Of a stretch of 64,000 nucleotides of DNA, positions 22,901-35,400 are shown one piece after another. The position numbers and the translations under genes were made by a program. The notes beneath the pieces were generated by a model. That model was not told the origin of the DNA. It did not search any database and saw only the letters and a program-made list of their open reading frames with translations. Every line of letters starts with the position of its first letter. Positions within the stretch are counted from its first letter, which is position 1. Origin of the DNA: Caenorhabditis remanei (taxonomy: Eukaryota; Nematoda; Chromadorea; Rhabditida; Rhabditidae); contig NC_071333.1 in assembly GCF_010183535.1 (NCBI RefSeq), positions 12,212,587 to 12,276,586 of the forward strand. The letters run 5' to 3'.

Positions 22901-24249
22901 CTAAATGACCACCTCCTAGTGGAAAGATGAGGGAGTTCGTGTTGAGAAAGACTTAAGAAATAGTAACATATATAATATTAAATTAAAACTCAAAGTAGAG
23001 ATCACAAAAAGATTTGGGTTGAATTGACACCGAATTAATTTTTCGATCACAAAATAAAAGTGATAAGACTGACCTTGTGTGAGAATTTCACAACTATAAA
23101 CTTTAGTCCAGACCAACACACTAATAAATCAGTTCTTTACTTTTAGTGGTTGTCGGTGTTTTATAACCGATCAATGAGGGATTATAAACAAAACAAACCT
23201 GTCCTCTCTCTCGGTACTTTGCTGTCTCGAACTCGATAACCCGACCGACTTTTTACACATCCACTCGTAATGTCGTAACTTATTCTCTCCGTTTTCATTG
23301 ACATCATCCGTTTTATCTGGATAAAAATGAAAATAAACTTTAAAAGGTTATATCAATTAACTAACAGGGTTCTACTTCGTTATCAATCAAGCTCAATTCA
23401 TCTTTCTCTACCTCCGATAGCTCTTCTACATCTCGAAGCTTTGACCAGCTGGAATAGGTCATTCACTTACTTATATATTATTTTGAGTCATTAAAAATAC
23501 CTTTTCTTTGAGAAAAAGTTCAACTGTTCAAATTTTTCAAGATCCTCATCTGAAGCCGAAAGTGCATCGAGGAAAAAGTTTTCACTTTTTCCGTTAACAT
23601 TTTTTGCTAGTGACAACCAAATTGATTGGCTCTGAAAATTACAATTACAAATATAAAATAATATAATGAATCAGAAAACTTACTTGCTCTATTTTCTGAA
23701 TATAACGTTTCAATTCTCCTATTTTTAACTTCTTGTCTCTCACAATATCAGCGATTCGTTGGCCAACCTCATCTGCAAGAACACATTATAAGAGTGAAAG
23801 TGAACATCAAAAATGTTGACAAACGTATACATTTATCAACATAAAGATATAAAAGTGGTGAAAGTGTGTTGGCTCCGAGAAAGAGACACACATGGAAAGA
23901 GCTTAGCAATTGGTCGCCGTGAATTCATATAAGCTTTCACGCAGATTTGAGCTCATTCTAGTTATAAAATACATATATCTTTCACACGCTTTTGAATATT
24001 TCAATTCTTGCCTTTTCTCCTACATTTTGAAATTATCAAATGCACATAATTGAGTACATACGTTTCTTTACAAGATACAAATTAAAACACTTTCCCACAC
24101 GAAGGAAAAATGAAAAACTCACGTTTGGAGCCCCAGAGTGTAGGTCTATCTGTGCATAGTGAGCTTGGGAGACGGTACTCTCGGTACTTGCCATTCCCAA
24201 CAAGCACTTTCACAGAAACATTCCATTGCTCATCTTCTTCACTCGCCAT
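19994..24249 (-). CDS. acidic/coiled-coil protein, upstream member of the tandem paralogue pair
   Basis: Starts at 24249 (MASEEDEQWNVSVKVLVGNG). Exons at about 23774-23686 (DEVGQRIADIVRDKKLKIGE), 23632-23507 and 23322-23202 follow, then a long Ser/Glu/Lys-rich part (22755-21505) with no predicted fold, a strongly helical charged coiled coil (21459-21191, KRIEHELQILSEKKEKEV), and a C-terminal helical region (21019-20782 and 20545-19994) ending at a stop at 19994. N-terminal KYREYRLP and C-terminal TTFIQFCKNF...NPET match YREFRV and FFTFVCEVLP...PET of the downstream gene, so the pair arose by tandem duplication. No domain of known function is visible. Introns between 23200 and 22755 and around 20700 are placed with low certainty. 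Confidence 0.7.
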
Positions 24250-24441
24250 TATACCGGTTTCTCAGAATTGAATTACCTGAAATTTTTTATTTTCTAATTT
24301 TTGTGCTTATTTCATATTGTAATATACAAAAAGTGATGTGAGTGGGATTATAACATCTTCATGTTAGTGAATAAAAATAGATTGAACTTTGAACGCCCTA
24401 TCCTCTCAGAAACTGACTGAGAATCGACAACTGTTGTGAAA

Positions 24442-24717
24442 ATGTTTTCTCGAGCCGGCCCGCCAGGACACGCTAAGATATTGCAAAAAAGTTTGGCATT
24501 GAAGAAAGAGATCCACGAAATGAGGGAGAAAGAGAGAAAGAAAGAAAATGAAAAACTGAGAGCAAGCGAGTCGCTTAGGTTTAGGGAAAAGGAAAAGAAG
24601 AAAAAGAAGAAGACCGCTAGTGGGGCAACCAATACAGCAGATGTTCTTTTGCCGCATGCTCCCGTTTTAATTGATCGATGTTGGGAGGATAAAATCCCAT
24701 TTTTCTCTCACACCTAG
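24442..24717 (+). CDS. possible small Lys/Glu-rich protein
   Basis: A single open frame, MFSRAGPPGHAKILQKSL and onward to a stop at 24717 (about 91 residues), with a charged helical middle and a different, non-repetitive C-terminus (LPHAPVLIDRCWEDKI). It is divergent from the neighbouring minus-strand gene, 190 bp away. The AT- and purine-rich DNA could create such an ORF by chance. I see no family match. Confidence 0.35.
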   Translation: MFSRAGPPGHAKILQKSLALKKEIHEMREKERKKENEKLRASESLRFREKEKKKKKKTASGATNTADVLLPHAPVLIDRCWEDKIPFFSHT

Positions 24718-26490
24718 CAACTGTGCGAACGAAAAAAAAATAGATGATGAGATTTGAAGAGGCAAAAAGAAAGCAAAAGGAGATGAGGAAAAAGATGAAA
24801 GAAAATGGAAGAACATGTGAGACGAAAAGACGTAATTAGAATTTAGCGGTTGGCGCTGAGCATGCTTAAATGAAGAAGTCTTTGAATAATTATTCAATGC
24901 GGGAGAGGGAAAGAAAACAGATACGAAAAAAGAAGGGAAAGGGCAGCACACAAACAAAACTTCCAAAATTTCATCCGGGAGTTAGCACTAATTAGAGAAA
25001 CCAAAAGATTAAATATGCAGTGATTGAGAGCAAAAGAGGAAAGTTGACATTCATCGCATCGTACACATTCCATTCAACTTTTTTTCAATATTACACAGTT
25101 CGATGAATAAGCTCAAAGTGTCAATCGAACAATGTGTTGAACTGACAATTGGCGCCTGTGGGTGTACAGTGTTAAGATTGTGGGTTAGTTTGGAGCATGT
25201 CTGTTTAGTGTAACATAACTGTGAAAACAATTTGATATTCTAGTGTTTAAGATTTCATAACAACTTTTTACACATTTACGTTCAGATTTGAAAGTTGGTA
25301 TTTGCGAAGCTTCAACTAGTACTACGAAACATTGGAAAAAAAACTGACCAGATGAGAGTGACGGGAGCAGACAGATTTTCTCAAAAAATAAACATTTGAG
25401 AAAGAGAGAGAGAAAGCTTTTGTTGATTGGTTCAATACGAAGAAGTTATACAACACCGCACTATCTAATGAATTATGAATCCTGAGAAGCTGGGGAACTA
25501 ACTGATACCTTCTCCTTTTCTCGCTCCTCTCTTCTTCCCACTCAACACATACAAAGATGCACACTTTTTGAGGGAGAAATGGAAAAAGGGCCGTCTTGAC
25601 AAGACTTGACACTTCTATATTGAATGCTTTTTTGAGCCAACACTGCGCTTCAATATTAGAGCTAATTAGATGAAAAAGGCGTCTTCAAGCACTGCATTTT
25701 TTTTCTATGCAATTATAGAAGAGGGATGTCTTGAAACAAAAACATTTGAATTGATGTCATTATTCAGAAACAAAGAAGCTACAGTATGACAAAGCTGTTC
25801 TTTGATGGAGAAAAGTTTTGAATCAAAAAGCAAGAGATATGAAACTGCGATACGAAGTCAGATGATTGGAAGAAAATAAAATGTGAAGAATACTGAAAGG
25901 GTGGGAAAATATTGAGAAAACTGGTGTGAAAGAAAGGGAAAAAGAGAGTGCACAAACCTGAAGGGTGTTGAAAGATTAATAGGCAAAAAGATTGTGATAT
26001 GTGATGGATGAAAACTGAACGAATACGACTTTTTTGCGGAGAAGAAATGGGTGTCATAAATCTTCCTGGTCCCTCCAATTCTTATTTTTAAAATAGCTGT
26101 CGTTGACTCATGATGAAAATAGATGTGCACAGACGAACACATTACAATTGGCTCCAATTCGAAAATGCACTTTCACACTTTTTTGGTATCGTTGGGGTAT
26201 AAAAGGAAATATGAAAAGAAGCAAACTATCAGAGTCTCTCTTTTTGAGAATCATGATGCCGTTTATTGCTGTCCCCCAATCTCGAGGTGAATATTTCGCA
26301 TATCTGTGAAGTCTGCGAGCATAATGGGAGCTATATAAACGTAATTGGCTGGTGTTAGACAGTGGACGGCACTGTCAACAACCACAAAGTGGCTCAAATT
26401 TAAGATAGATGAAGACAGTTGTCAATAAAGAATTTTCTACCAATATTTAGTTTTACGAGCGTTTGTTCGATTGACTACTGTATCTATTTG
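24718..26490. other. upstream region of pks-1
   Basis: About 1.8 kb with no supportable gene; the antisense ORFs at 25322-26157 are pyrimidine-rich low complexity. It presumably holds the pks-1 promoter. In C. elegans pks-1 acts in the two canal-associated neurons, so neuron-specific sites would be expected here, but I could not identify one with confidence. Confidence 0.5.
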
Positions 26491-26496
26491 TTTCAG
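26491..26496 (+). promoter_or_regulatory. probable trans-splice (SL1) acceptor before pks-1
   Basis: TTTCAG ends 11 bases before the ATG at 26508 and follows a T-rich tract. With no upstream coding exon visible this fits an SL1 trans-splice site, though the acceptor of a 5' UTR exon would look the same. Confidence 0.5.
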
Positions 26497-26507
26497 AATC
26501 GGAGAAA

Positions 26508-29450
26508 ATGGATGTCTGCCTAGTTGGAAGCTGGGCAAAAATAGCGAATGGTGAAGATGGTCATGAGATGGCGGAAAACATTTTCCTGAACAGGTACATT
26601 GAAAATCATGACTTCACTAAATATGTTATTATTCAGGGACAATATCGTGCCACTACCAATTGATAAAAGTTACCTTTCCGATTTCCGTGAGAAGCATCCC
26701 GATGTGAAAGCAGCACTTGTCAATGGAATTGAGTACTTCGATGACCAGTACTTTGGGGTGAGCATGTTTAGATTCCAGACGAATAAAATATCAGTGTTTA
26801 CATTTCAGACTGGCGAGTCAGAGGCCATCTGTATGGACCCTCAACAACGAATGTTGATGCAGGGAGTGATACAAGCATTGGAGAATGCTGGAGTCACTAT
26901 TGAAATGGCTTCAGAAGCGCGCGTGGCTGTGTACACTGCCGCCTGGTGCTATGACTATAAGGATCTCCTTCCACCAGATCAGTATATGGCGACGGGAAAT
27001 TCGGCGAGTGTCATGTGCGGAAGGTACGTGAAATTATCCGCATGAGCGGTAGAGCTGAGATAATGGAAGTGTATTGCATGGTATAGTGAATAACTCATTA
27101 ATTTTAACGACGTTAGAAAGTACACAGAGATAAAAATGTAACATCAGATATCAGGAACGATTACAAAATTTTGTTGAATGAGAAAATTGAAATAATACAA
27201 GTTAGGATAGTTATGTAAGAATGTGTTGGTTGCAAGAGTAATATTAAAGCCTTCAAAACTTTATGTTTAGAATAACCTACTTCCTGAACTCTCGAGGAGC
27301 CGCTGTTGGAATTGAAACCGCATGTTCCTCATCTCTTGTTGCTTTTCATCTTGCTCGACAAGCAATCATGTCTGGTGAGACAAAACTTGCTCTTGTCTGC
27401 GGAGCTAACCATGTTGGATCGAGGTACCTCTAGAACTTAACTCAAGCGTCTCATTAATCTGTTATCAGATCATTCCACTCGTTGTACAACTCTCACATGG
27501 TTTCCCCTAACGGACGTCTGGCTGCATTTGATCGTTCTGCGAACGGTTTCGTTAGAGCAGAATCATTTGCTGTTGCAGTTCTCTGCTCGAAACAATTTGC
27601 AGAGGAAAACAATCTACGCATTCACTGTGAATGCATTGGCTCTGCTTTCAATAGTGACGGAAAAACTCCATCGCTTACCGCTCCAAACCCAATTTCGCAA
27701 TATGAGGTGAGATAAAATATTATGATAATGAAATTAGACCATGAAAATGAACTCAGAATTATCAAAACAGCAAGTAAATCCTCATATGAGAAATTACAGG
27801 TACAACTTGAGGCATTGAAAGGAATCGACAGAGATACCGTACAGCTGGTAACATGTCACGGAACTGGAACTAAACTAGGAGACCAAGTGGAACTGACCGC
27901 CATCAAAAAATCGTTTAAGCCGGATATCCGTGTCATGAGCCCGAAGAGGTGAGATTAATATGCAGCAATATGTGCAACTATTGCTATTTCAGCTCCATGG
28001 GACACGGAGAGGGCGCCGCCGGACTAATCGGAGTGCTTCAATCTCTATATTCAATGGAACAGGGGATTATTCCTAACCAGCTGCACCTCCAATTGCCGTC
28101 TGAAGATTTGGGCGATGAAAAGTCAATGGCTTTTGTGAATGAAGAGATGGATTTGAAAAAAGTGGCAATTAGCTCATATGGATTCGGTGGAACCAATGCG
28201 TGTGCAATTATTACTAAACCAAAACCAAATGCCATAAAAACCGAGTCATATGCAGAATCGAAAGTGCTCTTTCTCTCTGCCAAGAGTCACGAGTCGTTGA
28301 AAATTCAAATTGAGGAAATTACGGGATTTTTGGCTCAGTCAGATTCTGACTTGGAAGATATTTTGTACACTATGAATGTACGAAAAACCAAATACGATGT
28401 ACGTGCTGCTGTATTCGGTAAACACCAAGAAGAGATTGTCAGAAAACTACAAAACCATGAATATTCTATGACAAACTCTCAAGAAGGCACATTCGAAGTG
28501 GAATTTGGAGAAGGAAACGAGAAGCTTTGGTTGTTGAGAATGCTCTATGAGAAAAATGAAACATTCCATTCGGCAGTGGATAAATATTGTAAACTGGCTG
28601 AATCGTGTGGCTTCCCTGAGGCGAGAACAGCTCTTTTCTTCCCGTTTAAGCTGACTCTCACTCCACTCACTTATAATGTTTCCCGTCTTATATCGAGCAT
28701 GGCTACATTTGAGCTCCTCGTGCAATATAACACTTTGCCGTCTAAGCTTCGAGGAAAGGGACTAGGACAGATTTTCTGTCTTGCCGCTGCCAAAGTCATC
28801 AGTTTTGAGAATGCAGTTCAACTTATCAAGGGAGTCGTTGCAGAGGCAAATCTGACTGATATTCTTTCGAACATTGATTTGAAAACTTTAAAAATACCAA
28901 TCGAGATTCAACATTTGAAAAGTACAGTCAAGAAAATACTACCAATTCATATCTCTGGAGAGTTAAAAGAAACTGCGATTCCAAATTTGATGACGTTCTT
29001 GGTGAATGGAAAGGAAGTCACCGAACTGGACCCAATCAAAAAAGTGCAAAGTCTCAATTGCCAACTATTTGCTTCTGGTTTTGACCCAAAACTGATATTC
29101 CGTGGTCAAATCGTCAAAACACCTGGATATTCCTTCCTGAAGAGAAAGTTCTGGCCAGACTCAATAAAAACTGGATTAGCTATAACAGATACTATTGATG
29201 AAGAGGTGACATCAGGAATCTCAGCATCAGAAATTGAGTCTGCGGTTAGAGCAATTGTGAAACAGTTTCTGGATATTGAGAATGATGACGTCAATTTGTT
29301 GGAGACTGGTGATGTAGACTCATTGACCTCTATTGAGATGGTCGAAGCATTTGGAACTGCTGTCAACCAAACAATGCCATTCGACTTATTAGAAAGTTAC
29401 CCAACTGCTAGAAGCATTATCGAATTCTTAAAAACTCTTGTTGCCTCTGT
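26508..29450 (+). other. pks-1: pks-1 module 1: KS1 - AT remnant - ACP1
   Basis: KS1 begins almost at residue 1 (CLVGSWAKI). It has active Cys in ETACSSSL (near 27322), His in [10 protein letters not shown] (27858) and His in [11 protein letters not shown] (27993). From 28250 to 29150 there is an LFLSAKS linker and an AT-shaped region without GHSxG ([15 protein letters not shown] resembles the AT helix after the missing Ser), closing with the YSFLKRKFW border motif. ACP1 spans about 29200-29440 with [10 protein letters not shown], the Ser that carries phosphopantetheine. An N-terminal KS with no loader implies that a starter chain arrives from another protein. Confidence 0.85.
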
Positions 29451-32400
29451 TCCAACAGTTCAACAAAAAACAAAAAGTGCTAAGAAAAAGTCTATCGGAC
29501 ATTCAGTGGAAACTGATATCAACGTGGCTGCCACTGACTTTATGTTTGCCGGTGTTGAAGGAGAAAAGGAACTTTGGGATACTTTACTCACCTCCAAACT
29601 CGTAACCAATAAAATCTCGGATACAAGAAAAAAGCAATGTGAAGGTGACGCTGGACTGGAAGTCGGCTTGTTGAAACAAGACATTTCGTTATTCGATAAC
29701 TCATTCTTCTCCGTCGCAAAAGATGAAGCGGGATTCGTAGATCCTCAACATCGTCTACTACTTCATTCTGCTTACAACGCACTTGAGAAATCAGGATTGA
29801 CTGCAATTCCAGATGCAGATCTTTTCCTTGCAATCAGTGCGCATTCTGAATACCGCACGTTGGCTGAAAAACATGTTGAAGAACTCGATGAACGACTTTG
29901 GATGGGAACTGTACACAGTATGGCTGCAGGAAGATTGGCTGCACTTCTGGGAATCAGAGGTCGGGCAATTATTGTTGACACCACTTGCTCATCTATTGCT
30001 ACTGCTTTAGAAATGGCCGTCAACTCTATCAGAGAGGGTGAGAAATTGCATAAAAATTTTATCCGGCTTTCATATGTCTTATTCCAGGAAAACAATACGC
30101 TGTTGTAGCTACAAGTCAGTTGATTCAATCCTCCAAATGGTTGTACTCTCTGAGAACTCTATTGGATCATCATAATACAAAATCATTTTCTGTTGATGGA
30201 ACAGGATTTTGTCGTTCTGATGGAGTTGGAGTTATCATTCTGAAGGCTGCGGAACCTGGGGACTCAGCTGTTATCAAAATTTCGGAAGCAAAGAGTCATC
30301 ACTGCGGAGCTGTCATCACTCCAGTGGTTAGTGCAATTTCTCAGCTCCTGGAAGATGTTGGAGATGTAACTTATGTAGAAGGTAGTTGTCCAATCAAAAA
30401 ACTAATGAACGGAAGATAATTGTAGGACACGGAACTGCAACATCAGCCGGTGACAGTGCTGAATCACTGGCTTATCAAAAACTTGGAAAAGAACTTATCA
30501 TGTCTTCAGTGAAAGTGAGTTCGTAAATAAGGAACGTAAATTGAAATCAAAAATTTAGGCTCAATTCGGACATTGCGAAGTTGCATCCGGCCTAATTCAA
30601 CTCATGAAAGTTGCCTCTTTGAGCAATCATGGAATAGTTCCTGCCGTTGTTCACAATTTTTTGCCGAATGAACATATAAGGTTGATCTCAATCAAAAAAT
30701 ATCGAAAAACTAAAAGTTTATAGGCACAACAATGATATTCGGTTGCCATTTGTATCTGAGGAAAGTGAAATTCGGGAATCTGCTATAGTTTCATTTGGTA
30801 TCACTGGTACAAAAACTGTGGTGACTACAAAGAAAGTGGATGTAACGGAGAGCAAGAATCAGGCCAACTGCTTCATGCTACCAATTAGTGCAAAGACTAA
30901 AGACGCTCTCAAAAATGCTTGTTCTTCTTTGATTGGAATGATAGAAAATAGTAGCGAGAGTCTTCACGATATTTCCACAACACTTCAAAAACAGAAAACA
31001 AACTTCAAATGGCGTGCTGCGGTTGTGGGAAGCAATCACTCCGAAGTAGTTCGCAATTTAAAAAGGTGATTGAATACTTCTAATACTCCCACTATCCAAT
31101 TTGATTTTAAATTCTTCAGGATTCTGACGAGTGAAAGTGGAAGCATAACATCAAATTGGCACATTTGCACTAGTCCATTTTCCATTGGATGTTCTTCATT
31201 CTTTAACAACATTCCGGAATTTGAAGATCATTACTCCCTGTTCTGCCATCGCCTTCGCTTTGAACCACATTCTGATACAGGATCCTTGTATCACTTGCTG
31301 TCAATAACATATGCTCTAATCAAAATTATTATTCAACACAAAATCACTTCATCATTTGCCGTTGGAGGATTCAACAGTTTAGTTGTTCTTGCTGCCGTTG
31401 ATGCAGCACCATCTCACTACCTCAATGATCTACTTCATGCTTTTGTAAACAATGACGTCAGAATGATGAAGAGAATCGCTAGAGATGTCACTATCAATAT
31501 CGAGAACTTGGAAATCTTCAATTTGAAGAGAGAATCTATCACAACTGCCAGACAAGCAGTTGATGCCACAATTGATATCAACCCGACAAATGTTCGTCTG
31601 TCAGAGGATGCTGTGATCTTATCTCCAAACGAGACGTACCCATATACTGAACCATTGCAAAACATCACTGACTATTTCAAACTGATCGGTGAAAAGTTCA
31701 CGAGAGGAGCTAAAATAGACTTTGTCAGTATTTTCGGGAAGCCGTCAAAACTGATAGATCTTCCTGAATATCCGTTTAACAGAAAGTCTTTCTGGCTTCC
31801 AATTCCGGAAAATGTTCAACTAAAAAACAATGAAATTCATGCATCTCTACCAAATGATTACGAGTTTCTGCTGAAGTCTGAAAAATGGAGTCATGTGAAG
31901 AACCATGTTGTGGATTCAAAGATAGTGCTGCCAGGAGCAACATCTATCCGTTTAGTCTATCAGCTGCATGGGAAGACATATGTCGGAATGAGCAATATTG
32001 ATTTCTTGAATAAAATCACTCCGACTGAAACACCAACTATTGTGAAGTTGAGGGAACAAAACGGATTGGCTACATTGTGCTTTGGAGAAACAGATGCCAT
32101 TAGCTTCAGTTTCTCCGACTCTCAAGATTTCAACCTTGTTCCAAATGAGCGATTGAATTCCGAAGTTCATCACGGTGACAGTATCTACCAGCGATTTTCA
32201 ACCAGTCATTTGACCTATCGAAATGAGTTCCAGATGATTGATTCTCTCAGATTCACAATGGGAAGAGGAGAAGCGAGATTTGCGGAAATTACTAACTTGG
32301 ACATTCTTATTGACGGTACGCTTCAAGCAATTGTCGGAGGCTATTTCTTTGAGAATCCTCATGACCAAAGTCCTTTTGTTCCATTCACTATCGATAAACT

Positions 32401-35400
32401 GTCGATTGTGACCGGTGATATTGCTCAGAAGCAGTTGCATACTGTCTTCACCTATGATTCTTCCGAAAACTTTATCACTGGCAATGCCACAGTCTATGAC
32501 GTGTTTGGAAACGTGAGTTGTTGTTATTTTCTTTTTTCAAATTTTATAAAAAATTTTGTTTCTAATTTCAGGTAATTCTGCATATATCCAATGTGACGTT
32601 CAAGCGACTCAATGGACAATCAGCACCGTCCATCTCCTCTAAAACTGTTGATACTTCAAAAATTACGAAGAAAATTGAGAATGAAGATTTGAAGAGAGCG
32701 TCGAAGAATATGCTCCATTTGTGGTTTGAAGAAAACTTCGGATGGACTGATATTGATAACACAACTGGATTCTTTGATCTCGGGTTAACATCGATTCAAG
32801 CTGTGAAACTGAGGAATACTATCAAATCAAATTATCCAAATGCTTCATCCACTTGTGTGTTTGACTACCCAAGTATTGAACTTCTCTCAGGATATTTGTC
32901 TACATTGAATGATCCCCCAGCATCGGAAAATCAAGAAGATGAGACCACCGATGAAAGAAAAGAAATGGAAGAAGATCATCCTCCAACACGATTGGCCCAA
33001 AACCCTATTGGAGTTATGGCAGCAGCATGTCGCTTACCAGGTGGAGTTTCATCTCCAGCCGAACTTTGGGAGTTGCTGAAAATTGGAAAGAATGCATCAT
33101 CAAGGATTCCGGCAACAAGAGTTCAAACAAGAAACACGCTGATATCAGGTAAATCTCCAAAAAATAAGTTCCTTGTCAACAATTTACGCTCAGGTTCAAA
33201 ATATGGAAACCCAGTTGAAGGTGGAAACTTCATCACCCAAGATGTTACACAGTTCGACCCTGCATTCTTCAAAATTTCTAAGAGTGAAGCTGAACTTATC
33301 GATCCTCAGCAGAGAATACTATTGGAATGTGTGCAAGAGTGTTTAGAAAACAGTGGTGTCACAGAAACGAGTAGTGTTGGAGTATTCGTCGGATTAATGG
33401 AGAAAGAATATCAAGATATGATGGAGTCGTCTTCAATTCTTGCTATGCTGGGATCTATGGCTGCTGTTATTGCAGGTCGTGTAAATTACGTATTTGGATG
33501 CTATGGTAGGTTGAAAAATGGTTAGATCAATGTGAATATACTGTTCCAGGACCCTCCGTGACTATTGACACTGCATGCAGTTCCTCACTTGTTGCTCTGG
33601 AAATGGCTGTGAATGCTCTGCTTGATAATCGGTGCTCCAAGGTTATTGTTGCCGGAGTAAATCTAATTTTGAATGAGAAAGGTATTTTATTTAACTGAAT
33701 AAGATAGTTGACTTGTTTGATTATTCAGGACAAGGATTAAGAACTAATGGAAAAATGCTTTCTCAACACGGAATGTCTTTGAGTTTCGATTCTCGTGCTT
33801 CTGGATACGGAAGATCTGATGGTTGTGTTGTTTTGATGTTAGAGTTGGCGAAACCCAATTTCCATTACATGTCAACTATTCAATCTGTAAATGTGAATCA
33901 TGGTGGGCGAAGTGTATCCCTAACAGCACCAAACGGAGTTGCTCATAAAATGTTGCTAACATCAGTCATCAATCAGAGTCCATCTCTAGCAATTGACTAC
34001 TGGGAGGCTCATGGAACAGGTACACCACTTGGAGACCCTATTGAATTTAACACTTTGTCTTCTATTCTACAAAACATTATCATCGGTTCCGTGAAAGCGT
34101 CACTTGGACATGGAGAAGCTTCAGCAGGTACATGTGGATTGCTAAAACTTTTCTTGATGCTGACATACCAATATGTCCCAACTCTGATCCACTTCCATGT
34201 CCTCAACAAAGACATTAACGCTGGAAGCATTCGTCTTCCGATTATTGGAGAAGAAGCCGAATTGGTGTCAGCTGGAATCAGTTCATTTGGAGTCAGTGGA
34301 ACAAATGCTGCAGCAATCGCTTTCAATGACAATAACAAATTGAAACCATACACGCATATCCACAAGTACTACATTCTGCCGATATCTGCAAAGAATCAAA
34401 CTTCTCTCGATCAACTAGAGAAGCAGATTCTTTCTGTTATTCCAATGACAGATGTACCTATCAGCAGTATTGCTAGTGCGCTAGCCAACAATCGATCTCA
34501 TTTCACTATCCGGAACGCACTGATGATTTCTCATTCTGGAAGAGTGATCTCCAAAGTGGAAGGAAAACCACATCGTGTTGCTAAGAAAGACAGATTCCAT
34601 GTGAAACTTGGTGAAAACGTTATGGATGCAAGCCTTCTACAGTACGATGTTGTCAATGAAATGTATACTGTTGCTTCATTGAAAAATCCACAGTCGTTTG
34701 CCATGAAATTTGCTGTTATCAAGTTCTTAACTTCACTATCTGAGTATGTTGAAATCGTTGCATCGTCCACTGAAGAACTCCTGGCTATTCTCTTAGCAGA
34801 TGGGTCTCTGAAATGGGATAAGTTTGACAAGAAGCTTCTGGACTACCCAACGGGAAGTTTATTGAATGAACTTGCTGACTTAAACTTGAATGGAACCACC
34901 TGTTCTGCAATCAAGTGCTATCAATCTCAACCGGAAAGTGTCATATTGAACAGTCCGTTAGAAATAATGGAAACGATCATGAATCTCTATGTCGCAGGTT
35001 ATGAACTTGATTGGAGTACGGTCTATTCACCTGTTGAGCAGTTTGTAGCTTTACCAAATTATCAATTCAACAAACAGGTACTTTGGTTTGAGGATCGTGG
35101 AGAGATTGTAGATCACTATCTGATTGGAACAGTTGACGAGGAAACCGATAATACTATTACTCTGAAAAATCAAATATCGGAGCTTCGACACCCTCAATTC
35201 TTCAAGGGAAAACCGATAGATGTTGGAACAATGACAGAAATTGCAATTGAAGCATTGAAAATTAGGAATGAGATTCCATTTTCTATCCAGAATTTGAAAA
35301 CTGAACAAATAACTCTTATCAAACCTGCTTGGCTGGAAACGATTGTGAAGAAAGAAGAAGAAGATGAAGGATTCACTGTTTCTGCATTTATTGATGATAA

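Noticed and set aside
19994..24249. Possible operon of the two coiled-coil genes
   Set aside because: The 370-bp spacing and lack of a clear SL2/U-rich signal argue against it, though not decisively.
25322..26157. Minus-strand ORFs of about 96-99 codons upstream of pks-1
   Set aside because: Complement of purine runs, overlapping one another in different frames; no family signal.
28250..29150. Active AT domain after KS1
   Set aside because: No GHSxG serine motif could be found in any frame of the region.
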